DNA from: Betaproteobacteria bacterium
GTDB lineage: Bacteria > Pseudomonadota > Gammaproteobacteria > Burkholderiales > UBA6910
NCBI GenBank assembly: GCA_016183615.1
Contig: JACPEG010000003.1
Location: forward strand, 1 to 64,000
Length of the DNA: 64,000 nt
Direction: 5' to 3'
Below, one piece after another: positions 36,263 through 44,326 of this stretch (positions are counted from its first letter, which is position 1; every line of letters begins with the position of its first letter). The notes under the pieces are model-generated. The model was not told the origin of the DNA. It did no database searches and saw only the letters and a program-made list of their open reading frames with translations. Made by a program: the position numbers and the translations under genes.

Positions 36263-36970
36263 ATGAGTGAAGAACTAAGGACTTCGTCCATTGAAACGAG
36301 GGGGGTCGCGGGCAAGAAGCGCTACGCCATGGTGATCGATACACGACGTTGTATCGGCTGCATGGCCTGCCAGGTGGCCTGCAAGGCGGAGTACGACACG
36401 CCGCTGGGCGTGAACCGTACCTGGGTGCCCTACAAGGTGGTCGGCACCTACCCCGTGGTCAAGAAGCAGTTCCTGCCGCGGCTGTGCAACCACTGCGACG
36501 ATCCCCCCTGCGTGCGGGCCTGTCCGGTGGAGGCTACCTACAAGTCGGACGACGGCGGTTTCGTGCTGCAGCGCTACGAGCGCTGCATCGGCTGCCGCGC
36601 CTGCATGGCGTCCTGCCCGTACAACGCGCGGTTCATGCTGCCCGCGAGCCGCACCTACACCAAGATCACGAACGTGGTCGACAAGTGCACCTTCTGCTTC
36701 CACCGGGTTGCCCAGGGGCTGGTCCCGGCCTGCGTGCAGACCTGCATCGGGCGGGCGCGGGTGTTCGGCGATCTCAACGATCCCGCGAGCGAAGTTTCCT
36801 ATTTGGTAGCGCGGAACGCGACCCAGGTGCTGCGGCCGGAGCAAGGGACCAAGCCCCACGTGTTCTACATCGGCGCCGACCGCAACCACACCGAGTTCGG
36901 GCGCGACATCTATCGCCGCCCCGACGTGCTGGAAGGCGATCGCGCCGCGTTCCAACGTACCCGGGCATAA
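36263..36970 (+). CDS. Four-cluster ferredoxin subunit of molybdoenzyme (PsrB/TtrB/ArxB-like)
   Basis: This 235-residue electron-transfer subunit has four [4Fe-4S] motifs with 16 cysteines: CIGCMACQVAC, CNHCDDPPCVRACP, CIGCRACMASCP and CTFC...CVQTC. It should wire the membrane quinol protein to the catalytic subunit. No Tat or Sec signal is present, so it is probably exported by riding with the Tat-bearing catalytic subunit, as in related enzymes. It is the first gene of the operon, 12 bp before the NrfD-like gene. Confidence 0.92.
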   Translation: MSEELRTSSIETRGVAGKKRYAMVIDTRRCIGCMACQVACKAEYDTPLGVNRTWVPYKVVGTYPVVKKQFLPRLCNHCDDPPCVRACPVEATYKSDDGGFVLQRYERCIGCRACMASCPYNARFMLPASRTYTKITNVVDKCTFCFHRVAQGLVPACVQTCIGRARVFGDLNDPASEVSYLVARNATQVLRPEQGTKPHVFYIGADRNHTEFGRDIYRRPDVLEGDRAAFQRTRA

Positions 36971-36982
36971 GGGAGGCTCATC

Positions 36983-37837
36983 ATGGGTGACTATGTGGTA
37001 TTTCACGACGTCGCGTGGCACGGCGTCTACGCGCTGTACTTTTTCCTGATCGGCATCTCCGCCGCCCTGTATTTCTTCTCGGCCCTGTCGTTCTACCGGG
37101 AGGAATTCAAGCCGCTGCGGGCGACCTCGTTCTATGGGGCATTCGCCCTGCTGGCGGTGGCCGGGCTGATTCTGGTCGGGGACTTGTCCCAGCCGTTGCG
37201 GTTCGTCAATACCTTGAACCCGGGTTACTGGAACATGAGCTCTCCGCTGGTGTGGGGAACCATCCTGATCGTGCTCTACGGGCTGGTGTCGGTCTGGTAC
37301 TTCCTGAAGCTCGGCGACGAGAAGGCGGCGAAGCTCCCGGCCGTCATCGGCGCAGTAATCGCCCTGGGGCTGCCCATCTACACCGGCTTCGACCTGGCGG
37401 TGCACCAGGCGCGGCCGGTGTGGAACACGCCGCTGATGCCGGTGCTGTTCGTGGCGTTGTCGCTGGTTTCGGGAGCGGCCGTCGCCTCCTTCCTCGCCAA
37501 GGGTGAAGCGCGGCTGCTCGGCGCTCTGCGCCAGATCATGCTCTGGACCACCGGCGCCACCGCGGTCATGGTGCTGTCTCTGCTGATCACCACCGCCTAC
37601 GGCGGATCAAGCGACGAGCTGACCTACATGTTCATGACTTCCGGCACCATCGGCGGCATTTTCGTCGGTCTTGGCATCCTGGGCGGCACCGCGGTGCCGC
37701 TGGTCCTGCTGCTCCTGCCTTTCGGCAAGGAACGCGCGGGCCTGCTGCTGTCCTCGGTGCTGATTCTGGTGGGCGGGCTGTCCCTGCGCTACTCCATCCT
37801 GATGGGGCCGCAGATCGTCCAAACGTTCTTCTCGTAA
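36983..37837 (+). CDS. NrfD/PsrC-like quinol-interacting membrane subunit
   Basis: The 284-residue protein has eight hydrophobic helices (about 9-37, 47-69, 88-110, 117-139, 147-170, 180-203, 213-240, 246-270), the size and topology of the NrfD/PsrC family. The stretch SQPLRFVNTLNPGYWNMSSPLVWG after helix 2 matches the family's quinone-site region. It would anchor the enzyme and exchange electrons with the quinone pool. No haem ligands typical of cytochrome b types are evident. Confidence 0.9.
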   Translation: MGDYVVFHDVAWHGVYALYFFLIGISAALYFFSALSFYREEFKPLRATSFYGAFALLAVAGLILVGDLSQPLRFVNTLNPGYWNMSSPLVWGTILIVLYGLVSVWYFLKLGDEKAAKLPAVIGAVIALGLPIYTGFDLAVHQARPVWNTPLMPVLFVALSLVSGAAVASFLAKGEARLLGALRQIMLWTTGATAVMVLSLLITTAYGGSSDELTYMFMTSGTIGGIFVGLGILGGTAVPLVLLLLPFGKERAGLLLSSVLILVGGLSLRYSILMGPQIVQTFFS

Positions 37838-37859
37838 GCCTGGATTGGGAGAAATGACC

Positions 37860-40502
37860 ATGCTAGACAAACTCAAAATGACCCGCCGCACCTTCATCAA
37901 GGTGGCCGGCGGCACCACGGCGGCGGCGGCGGCCGCGCCCAGGCTGCTGAGCGCCATGGAACAGGACCTGGGAGGCAAGGACTTCTCTCCCGTGGATCTC
38001 AAGGAGCGCCAGGCCATCCCGGTCAACTGCCACGTCTGCAACATCCAGGACGGCGCCATCGCCTACGTGGAAAACGGGCGGGTGGTGAAGCTGGAGGGCA
38101 ACCCGGAGCACGTCTCGACCCGCGGGCGCCTGTGCGCCAAGGGCAACGCCGGGATGTGGTACAGCTACGATCCGGACCGCATCCTCTATCCGCTGAAGCG
38201 GGTGGGCGCCCGCGGCGAGGGCAAGTGGAAGCGCATCACCTGGGACGAGGCCCTGAACGAGGTGGCCGGCAAGATCAAGGAGGTGCTCGACAAGGGCGAG
38301 CCCAACGAGATCATGCTCAAGTACGGCCGCAACCGTAGCGGCGGGGCGATCGACCGCTTCATGCGCACCCTGGGCTCGAACACGATCGTCAACCATACCT
38401 CGGTGTGCGAATCCTCCAAGAAGATCGGCATGGAGCCCACCTGGGGGCCGGACATCGAGACCCCGGACTTCGCCAACACCAAGTACGTGCTGAACTTCGG
38501 CTCCAACATCCTGGAGGCGGCCTACTTCCACAACCCGCTGTCCCAGCGCATCGCCGAAGGACGGGTGGACAACAACATGAAGATCGTCACCTTCGACGTG
38601 CGGCTGTCCAACACCGCGGGCTTCTCCGACGAGTGGATCCCGGTGTTCCCGGGAACCGACGGCGCGGTGGCGCTCGCCATGGGCCACGTGATCCTGCGCG
38701 AAGACCTGCAGGACTCGGAGTTCATCGAGAACTGGACCAACGTTTCGGTGAAGGAGTTGAAGGAGCACTACAAGCAGTACACCCCGGAATGGGCGGAAAA
38801 GCTCTCCGGGGTTCCCGCCGCCGCCATCGAGCGCATCGCCCGGGAGTTTGCCCAGACCAAGCCGGCGACGCTGTTCACCTACCGCGGGCCCTGCAAGCAC
38901 CTGTACGGCTCCTATAACGAGAAGGCCTGCATGATGCTGCCGATCATGACCGGCAATGTCGAGAAGCGCGGCGGCTACTGCCTGCCCCGCGGCATGGGCT
39001 GGCCCCAGCCCCAGCCGGAGCCCGCGAAGCCGGGTAAGGACTCCTACCTGTCCCATCCGCCGGACTATCCGCTGGCGGCCCACAAGGTGAGCCACTTGAC
39101 GCCGTTCTTCCTGGCCGACGGCAAGCAGAAGATCAAGATCTACTTCACCTACCAGGACAACCCGGTGTACACCAACCCCGGTTCCGTGGCGGTGTGGGGA
39201 AAGGTCATGCGGGATGAAAAGCTGTTGCCCTACTTCGTCTCCATGAGCTCCCACATGGGCGAGGAGACGGCGCTGGCGGACATCATCCTGCCGGACTGCC
39301 CCTACCTCGAGCGCTGGGAGCCGGAGTCCATGCCCAACTCCCTATGGCCCTGGCTCGGGATCCGCCAGCCGGTGCACGCCTACCTGGGCGAATCCCGGGA
39401 AAACCGCATCATCCTGCGCGACATCATCCACAAGGTGGATCCGGACGGCAGCCGCGGCATGAAGAAGTTCTGGAACTTCAAGGACGGCGAAGACTACATG
39501 CGCCAGCACTTCGACAACATTCCGGGCCTCAAGGAAGCCGGGGGCATGAACTGGCTGAAGAAGCACGGCGTGTGGCCGGTGTACGGAAAGCTCGATCCCA
39601 AGTCCGGGAAAGTCACCGACAAGACCGGGCGCGAGATCAAGGCCGACTACGGGCTGTACAAGAAGGAGCTGTCGGATGCCGACATGGCGGGCGCCGTGGT
39701 GGACAAGAACGGCACCATCACCAAGAACGGCAAGGCCATCGGCGTGAAGCGCGGCGGCAGGAACTACGTGGGTTTCCCCACCGGCAACCGGCTGATCAAC
39801 GTGCGCGTCGAACACTGGGCGGAATATGGCTTCAACCCCATGCCCACCTTCAAGCAGGTTCCCTGGCACAAGGACATAAAGGACGACGATCTGATCCTCA
39901 CCACCTTCAAGCTCAACGTGCACAAGCAGTCGCGCACCGCCGCGGTGAAGTGGCTGGCCGAGATCGCCCACAGCAACCCGGCCTGGATGAACCCGCAGAC
40001 GGCAAAGAAGATCGGCGTCAAGACCGGGGACCTGATCCGCGTCGAGAGCAAGGTGGGTCACATGGTGACCAAGGCCTACGTCACCGAGGGCATTCATCCC
40101 AAGGTCATCGCGATTGCCACCGCCTTCGGCCACTGGGAATACGGCCGGCTCGCCACCCTGAAGCTGAAGGAAAAGCCCCAGTGGGGCGGGCAGGACGACC
40201 CGGACCTCAACAACGTGTGGTGGGATGACAAGGGAGTGCATCCCAACGCCATCATTCCGGTGGTGGCGGACCCGATCGGTGGCTCCCAGGGCTGGTACGA
40301 CACGGTGGTGAAGGTCACCAAGGCCGGTCCCAACGACAAGTACGGCGACGTCCAGGGGGACTGGCAGAAGCACTACGAGGCCTACAAGGAAACGATACGC
40401 TACGCCTACACCGGCGACCTGCACCGCAAGATGCACCCCGAGATGGCGTCGTGGGCCGGCCCCGAGAGCCTGAAGGGCAAGGCGCCTGGTGGCGGGCATT
40501 GA
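37860..40502 (+). CDS. Tat-exported molybdopterin oxidoreductase with Asp-substituted FeS site
   Basis: This is the 880-residue catalytic subunit of the DMSO-reductase superfamily. MTRRTFIKVAGG (residues 7-18) is a Tat signal. The iron-sulfur site reads C57-x2-C60-x3-D64-x27-C92, the classical spacing with Asp where the third Cys should be. The conserved Lys (LCAKG) is present and Cys183 (HTSVCESS) is the likely Mo ligand, as in PsrA, TtrA and ArrA/ArxA relatives. The C-terminal cofactor-binding domain starts near residue 690. The start at 37860 fits GGGAG eight bases upstream. B-C-A gene order resembles ttrBCA and srdBCA, but the large TtrA insertions are absent. Substrate unknown; an oxyanion or sulfur compound is likely from the regulatory genes. 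Confidence 0.88.
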   Translation: MLDKLKMTRRTFIKVAGGTTAAAAAAPRLLSAMEQDLGGKDFSPVDLKERQAIPVNCHVCNIQDGAIAYVENGRVVKLEGNPEHVSTRGRLCAKGNAGMWYSYDPDRILYPLKRVGARGEGKWKRITWDEALNEVAGKIKEVLDKGEPNEIMLKYGRNRSGGAIDRFMRTLGSNTIVNHTSVCESSKKIGMEPTWGPDIETPDFANTKYVLNFGSNILEAAYFHNPLSQRIAEGRVDNNMKIVTFDVRLSNTAGFSDEWIPVFPGTDGAVALAMGHVILREDLQDSEFIENWTNVSVKELKEHYKQYTPEWAEKLSGVPAAAIERIAREFAQTKPATLFTYRGPCKHLYGSYNEKACMMLPIMTGNVEKRGGYCLPRGMGWPQPQPEPAKPGKDSYLSHPPDYPLAAHKVSHLTPFFLADGKQKIKIYFTYQDNPVYTNPGSVAVWGKVMRDEKLLPYFVSMSSHMGEETALADIILPDCPYLERWEPESMPNSLWPWLGIRQPVHAYLGESRENRIILRDIIHKVDPDGSRGMKKFWNFKDGEDYMRQHFDNIPGLKEAGGMNWLKKHGVWPVYGKLDPKSGKVTDKTGREIKADYGLYKKELSDADMAGAVVDKNGTITKNGKAIGVKRGGRNYVGFPTGNRLINVRVEHWAEYGFNPMPTFKQVPWHKDIKDDDLILTTFKLNVHKQSRTAAVKWLAEIAHSNPAWMNPQTAKKIGVKTGDLIRVESKVGHMVTKAYVTEGIHPKVIAIATAFGHWEYGRLATLKLKEKPQWGGQDDPDLNNVWWDDKGVHPNAIIPVVADPIGGSQGWYDTVVKVTKAGPNDKYGDVQGDWQKHYEAYKETIRYAYTGDLHRKMHPEMASWAGPESLKGKAPGGGH

Positions 40503-40550
40503 AGCGATCCGACCGAGATGCCCGCAAATTGCAAGCAGTACTGAGGAGTT

Positions 40551-40592
40551 CCCCGGTCCGCCTGCAAGTCCTCTGGCGGACCGGGGTTTTTT
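40551..40592 (+). terminator. Rho-independent terminator after the molybdoenzyme operon
   Basis: CCCCGGTCCG (40551-40560) and CGGACCGGGG (40577-40586) form a perfect 10-bp stem, followed by six Ts. It separates the catalytic gene from the chaperone gene, so the chaperone would be made from read-through or its own promoter. Confidence 0.9.
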
Positions 40593-40604
40593 GAAAGGTT
40601 GCCG

Positions 40605-41408
40605 ATGCTGAAAGGTCTGGCCATTGATGTGAGCCGGGTCGAGCCGGTGGAGGCTCCGGAATCCGCCGAGGAAACCCGGCAGCTGCTGGAAGCCCGGGCG
40701 GGGCTTTACCGCCTGCTGGCGGGGGTATTCGTGGAAGAGCCTGGACGCGAATTTCTCGAAGCCCTGCGCCGGCCCGAAGCGCTCGCCTCCCTCGCCGAGG
40801 CCGGCGTGAGCTTCGACGCGGATTTCCTCGAACCGGGGCTGGATCAGCTCATCGACGCGCTATCCACCGAGTTCACCACCCTGTTCGCCGCCTCGGGCGG
40901 CTTTCCACCGGTGGAATCGGTGCGGCTCACGGGCCGCTACCAGCAGGATCCCCTGTTCACGGTGCGCGAGGATTACCGGCGGGCCGGGTTCAAGGCCCTG
41001 AAGGGCCGCTTTGCGGTGTTCGAGGACCAGCTCGGGATGGAGCTGCTGTTCATCGCCGAAATGCTGGAATCTTGTGCCCGGGCCCTCGACTGCGGCGACC
41101 GCTCGGAGTACAACCGCCTGACCCGGGAGGTGAAGCGGTTCTGGACCCTGCATCTCGGGAAATGGGTGCGCGGCTATTGCGGGCTGGTGCAACGGGCCAC
41201 GGAGCATTCGTTCTACCGGGAAATGGCTAAATTCCTTGAGGCCTTCGCCGGGGAGGAAATCGCCCTCCTGAAGCTGCGCATCGAGGACACCGACCAAGGC
41301 AGGGAAATCGTCCCCAAGAGCGAAATCCAGGTCCTGTTCAATCCGGACGAGCCGGTTTGCAACGCCTGCGGCGAAAACACCGACGCTCAGGGAGGCGCCC
41401 GCGCCTGA
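40605..41408 (+). CDS. TorD/DmsD-family molybdoenzyme chaperone
   Basis: The 267-residue all-helical protein matches redox-enzyme maturation proteins: RAGLYRLLAGVFVEEPGREFLEAL, LSTEFTTLFAAS and DQLGMELLFIAEMLE, plus a final CNACG that is less usual. Such chaperones hold the Tat signal of their partner until cofactor insertion; the catalytic subunit next door is the obvious client. AAAGG precedes the ATG. It lies just after the operon terminator. Confidence 0.87.
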   Translation: MLKGLAIDVSRVEPVEAPESAEETRQLLEARAGLYRLLAGVFVEEPGREFLEALRRPEALASLAEAGVSFDADFLEPGLDQLIDALSTEFTTLFAASGGFPPVESVRLTGRYQQDPLFTVREDYRRAGFKALKGRFAVFEDQLGMELLFIAEMLESCARALDCGDRSEYNRLTREVKRFWTLHLGKWVRGYCGLVQRATEHSFYREMAKFLEAFAGEEIALLKLRIEDTDQGREIVPKSEIQVLFNPDEPVCNACGENTDAQGGARA

Positions 41409-41465
41409 AAGTCCGATCCATCAGGCCGGAAAAATCGGCCCCGCCGAACAAGGGGAACGGCAAAG

Positions 41466-41503
41466 GGAGGGGAGCGTCGGGGAAACCACCCCTGCTCCCC
41501 TCC
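41466..41503 (+). terminator. Strong hairpin after the chaperone gene
   Basis: GGAGGGGAGC (41466-41475) and GCTCCCCTCC (41494-41503) are perfectly complementary, with further GGGG/CCCC pairing inside. There is no U-tract, so it may be a stabilising or Rho-assisted structure rather than a standard terminator. Confidence 0.5.
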
Positions 41504-41530
41504 GCCGTTTGCCGGTCCGGGAAGGCCGGC

Positions 41531-41544
41531 TTGATTCAGGTCAA
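41531..41544 (+). promoter_or_regulatory. FNR/DNR-like box
   Basis: TTGATTCAGGTCAA fits the FNR-family pattern TTGAT-N4-(A/G)TCAA. TATTCT at 41565-41570 could be the -10 element, placing the box near -41. It would give oxygen- or nitric-oxide-responsive control of the accessory genes 41578-44740. Confidence 0.55.
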
Positions 41545-41577
41545 AGCAGGCTGCGCCATTGCGACTATTCTTCGAAA

Positions 41578-42018
41578 ATGCTTAGAGATCTCAACACCCG
41601 GCCCCTGATCGTTCCCACCCGGGACAGCACCCACGATTATCCCTGGGATGAGCTGGCGTTCCTGTGGAACAGCAACGACATGGCGGGCGTCCACGACTGG
41701 CTCAACCGGCACTGGGCCGACCTGATCCAGAGCCGCCTCCTGGGCCAGTCGGACCCGGAGGCCCAGTTCCTGCAGGGGCTGGCCTTCGCCGCGCTGGCGC
41801 TGTTTTTCACCCAGCAGCGCAACCAGGAGGGCGCGCTCCTGATGCTTGACGATGCCCTGGTCATGCTGGCGAAGTTCCGCCCCCATTACCTGGGCGTGAG
41901 GGTGGATCCGGTCGCCGCCACGCTGGAGGAGTTGCGGCCCCTCCTCGTCGGGCTTGCGCCCGATGCGGAATGCCCGCTCCAGCCCTTCGTCTACCGCAAA
42001 TTCGAGTTTGTCTGCTGA
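41578..42018 (+). CDS. DUF309-like small protein
   Basis: This 146-residue protein is not firmly recognised. The segment FLQGLAFAALALFFTQQRNQ through the LGVRVDP region resembles DUF309 (flqGL...AL...GN..GA..LL..A...L......lGvdv). The ATG at 41578 lacks a ribosome-binding site and sits just after a predicted start of transcription, so the message may be nearly leaderless. It heads a tight run of genes (2 bp to the next) behind an FNR-like box, suggesting a job in maturation or use of the molybdoenzyme; this is inference. Confidence 0.6.
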   Translation: MLRDLNTRPLIVPTRDSTHDYPWDELAFLWNSNDMAGVHDWLNRHWADLIQSRLLGQSDPEAQFLQGLAFAALALFFTQQRNQEGALLMLDDALVMLAKFRPHYLGVRVDPVAATLEELRPLLVGLAPDAECPLQPFVYRKFEFVC

Positions 42019-42020
42019 AG

Positions 42021-42719
42021 ATGAGCACCGAGACGCCGGCACCCCGGATCATCCTTGCCCGCTGGGCGACCCATTCCGCGGCCGAGCCCGGAGAACTCGT
42101 GTTCATTCCCGAGTCGGGGGGAGCCGCGCCGCAGCCTGCAGATGCCTGCGTGATCCTGCCCGCTCAGGGCGCGGAGCGGGCCCGGGCGCTGCTGGCCCAG
42201 GGGGTCCGCCAGGTCCTGCTGGGAGAGGCCGCGCTGCTCGACAGTGCCCAACTCGATCAGCTCGCCCGGGAATTCGGGCCTGCGAGGATCGGCCTCTACG
42301 TTCCATCGAAGCGCATGCAGGTGAGCTGGTCCATGGACGTGGTTTCCAACGCTGATTTCAGGTTCGTCACTCCCTCCCTGTGCGAGCCCAGCTGGGAGGT
42401 GCTGCGCGCCGACGGCTCGCGCACCGGGACCATCGTGGACTGGTGGATCGGCGCGATGTTCGACCTGGGGGCATCCTCGGCGCTGGTCAGGGTGGACCTG
42501 GAGGACGACAACGACCTCAATATCTGCGCGCGGCTCACGGAGCGGTTCGGCGACCGCCTGTGGCTCGCCGCGGCCGAGGGCGCGGCGCCCGCATTCGATC
42601 AGTGGGTCGAATACGGCAAGGCGATGCGCCTCGTGGTCAGCGACGAGCAATACCAGGAGAACCCGGCGATCCTCGCCTTGCGGGGCGTGCCCGGTCCCGA
42701 CCAGCAGCAGGTGGCATGA
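42021..42719 (+). CDS. Hypothetical protein of molybdoenzyme accessory cluster
   Basis: I do not recognise this 232-residue protein. It is soluble, without signal peptide or cysteine motifs. It has alternating hydrophobic strands and helices (ACVILPAQG, VRQVLLGEAALLD, RIGLYVP, SALVRVDLED, RLWLAAAEG, MRLVVSDEQY) that could form a small alpha/beta barrel somewhat like HisA/HisF, but that is a weak impression. It is spaced 2 bp after the DUF309-like gene and overlaps the rhodanese-like gene by 4 bp, so all are co-translated. Confidence 0.7.
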   Translation: MSTETPAPRIILARWATHSAAEPGELVFIPESGGAAPQPADACVILPAQGAERARALLAQGVRQVLLGEAALLDSAQLDQLAREFGPARIGLYVPSKRMQVSWSMDVVSNADFRFVTPSLCEPSWEVLRADGSRTGTIVDWWIGAMFDLGASSALVRVDLEDDNDLNICARLTERFGDRLWLAAAEGAAPAFDQWVEYGKAMRLVVSDEQYQENPAILALRGVPGPDQQQVA

Positions 42720-43171
42720 TGCACGCCGCCACCCCGTGGGTTCTTGCCCTTGCGGGTTTGCTGGTCGCCCTGCCTGCCTCCGCCGCCGGGGTCAGTCTCC
42801 AGGACCGGCCCCAACTCATCGAACTGCTCAGGGAAGCGCCTCCCTGCTGCGTGATTGACGCCCGGGCCGAAAAGGCCCGCAGGGAGAAGCCCATCGCCCA
42901 TGCCCTGGCGTACAGGCAAGGGATGAGCATCAATCCCAGCGGCCCGGTGGTAGTGATCGGCAGCAGCGACCAGCAGGCGCTCGCCGTGGGCAACACTCTG
43001 GCAGACCGGTCCGGCGCAGCCGCGGTCTATGCCGTCAAGGGCGGCTACGCGACCTGGCAGGCCGTGGAGCTAAACCGGCTGAAATCGACCCTGCCCTCGA
43101 CTTTCGTCATCCCCAGCGACACCTGCCAGCAGGGCCCGGCCCTGCAGCAGCTTCCCTTCGACCGCCAGTGA
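42716..43171 (+). CDS. Exported rhodanese-like protein lacking the active-site cysteine
   Basis: The 151-residue protein has a signal peptide (about 1-24) and a rhodanese-like fold: CCVIDARAEKARREKPIAHA (DxR motif), the strand GPVVVIGS and VYAVKGGYATWQAV. At the usual active-site loop (CxxGxRS) it reads GSSDQQA, so the catalytic cysteine is absent; two other cysteines occur before the DAR motif. It may bind rather than transfer sulfur or an oxyanion. ATG 42716 overlaps the previous stop; a second ATG at 42719 is equally possible. Confidence 0.72.
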   Translation: MMHAATPWVLALAGLLVALPASAAGVSLQDRPQLIELLREAPPCCVIDARAEKARREKPIAHALAYRQGMSINPSGPVVVIGSSDQQALAVGNTLADRSGAAAVYAVKGGYATWQAVELNRLKSTLPSTFVIPSDTCQQGPALQQLPFDRQ

Positions 43172-44293
43172 CTGTCTCCATTCCCGAATTCCGCGCCTCG
43201 CATTGCGTCCGCTATCGCTTTCGCTACAGCGAATGCCGGCGCTGCGCCGATGCCTGTCCCCATGAGGCGGTGACCCTCGGCGACGAGGGCGTGACGCTCG
43301 ACGGCGCCCGCTGCCAGAACTGCGCCCTCTGCACCAGCGCCTGCCGCACCGAGGCCCTGGTTGCGGGAAATCTGCAGCGCATCGAGCTGCTCAAGCAGGC
43401 GTCGAAGCAGCCGGCCTTCAGCTTCGCCTGCGCGCCCTCCCAGGCGGCGGGCGATGCCGTGGTGCCCTGCCTGGGCGCGCTGGGCGCGGCCGCGCTCGCG
43501 TACCTCGCCCTGCGCCGGATCCCGGTGGCGCTGCGGGGGTCCGGCCACTGCGGGGAATGTCCCCACGGCGCCCGGGGCGCCGCGCAGCTGGAACTCAATC
43601 TGGAGGCGCTGGAGCGCCTGCGCGAATGCGCGAAACAGGAAGAGTGGGCCGCCATCACCGTCGACGGCACGCTCGAGGAAGGGTCCGAAACCGTACGTCA
43701 CCTGCCGTCGCGGCGGCAGCTGTTCCGGCGCCTGATCGGCCGCGGCGTAGCTGTTCCGGCGCCTGATCGGCCGCGGCGTAGACGAGGTGGTGCGCTCGGC
43801 CGCACCCCAGGCGCAGCTTCAGGTTCCGGAAAAGGCAATCCGGGCCGGCCGGCCGTTTCTTACCGCCGAGCGCGAGCTCCTGCAGCTGGTGCTGAAGACC
43901 GGCGAGGAGCAACGCGCCGTCACCCTCAAGCCCCATGCCGCGCTGCCGCTGATGCAGCTGCGCCTGAAGCCCGGCTGCAACGCCTGCGAGGCCTGCTTCC
44001 GCGTCTGCCCCACGGGCGCGATCCAGGTCCGCGAAAGCGCCACCGCCTGGGCGCTCACCTTCGAGCACGACCGTTGCGTTTCCTGCGGCGTGTGCTCGGA
44101 GGTATGCCAGCCGAAAGTGCTGTACGAGATGGAAGAGATGAACGCCGCGCCGGCGCAGGAGCCGGCGATCCTGCTCGCCATGCACAAGCAGCGCTGCGGC
44201 CGCTGCGACCGGTTCTTCGTCTCCGCCCGACCGCAGGAGGTCTGTCCGATCTGCACCGACGACGACGACGCCTTCTCGGCGATATTCGGCTGA
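43168..44293 (+). pseudogene. Polyferredoxin-type protein disrupted by a 31-bp tandem duplication
   Basis: The first part (from GTG 43168) encodes two ferredoxin motifs, CRRCADACPHEA and CQNCALCTSACRTEA, then a Cys-rich middle (VPCLGAL, HCGECPHGA). At 43749 an exact second copy of the 31-bp unit 43718-43748 shifts the frame. The second part continues in another frame to 44293 with CNACEACFRVCPTGA, CVSCGVCSEVC and a C-terminal zinc-ribbon-like CGRC...CPIC. Removing one copy restores a single 364-residue frame through RRLIGRGVDEVVRSA. As written the protein is truncated; a sequencing error or a reversible slippage event are alternatives. It probably passes electrons for the neighbouring system. 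Confidence 0.82.
43718..43779 (+). repeat. Perfect 31-bp tandem duplication
   Basis: Units 43718-43748 and 43749-43779 are identical, beginning AGCTGTTCCGG and ending CCGCGGCGT. Because 31 is not a multiple of three, the duplication frameshifts the polyferredoxin gene. Confidence 0.95.
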
Positions 44294-44326
44294 CGGTCCG
44301 CGCAATCTTCGTCAAGGAGCCAGGCA

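Noticed and set aside
37863-39254. Open frame of about 460 codons on the minus strand opposite the molybdoenzyme gene
   Set aside because: Antisense shadow of a clearly coding gene with codon-driven composition and no ribosome-binding site or motif.
41545-41564. Possible sigma-54 promoter (AGGCTGCGCCATTGC) before the accessory cluster
   Set aside because: GG-N10-GC spacing is present, but the -24 half is poor, the predicted start leaves almost no leader, and no TGTTAC-N6-GTAACA sites lie upstream; the overlapping FNR-like box is a better explanation.
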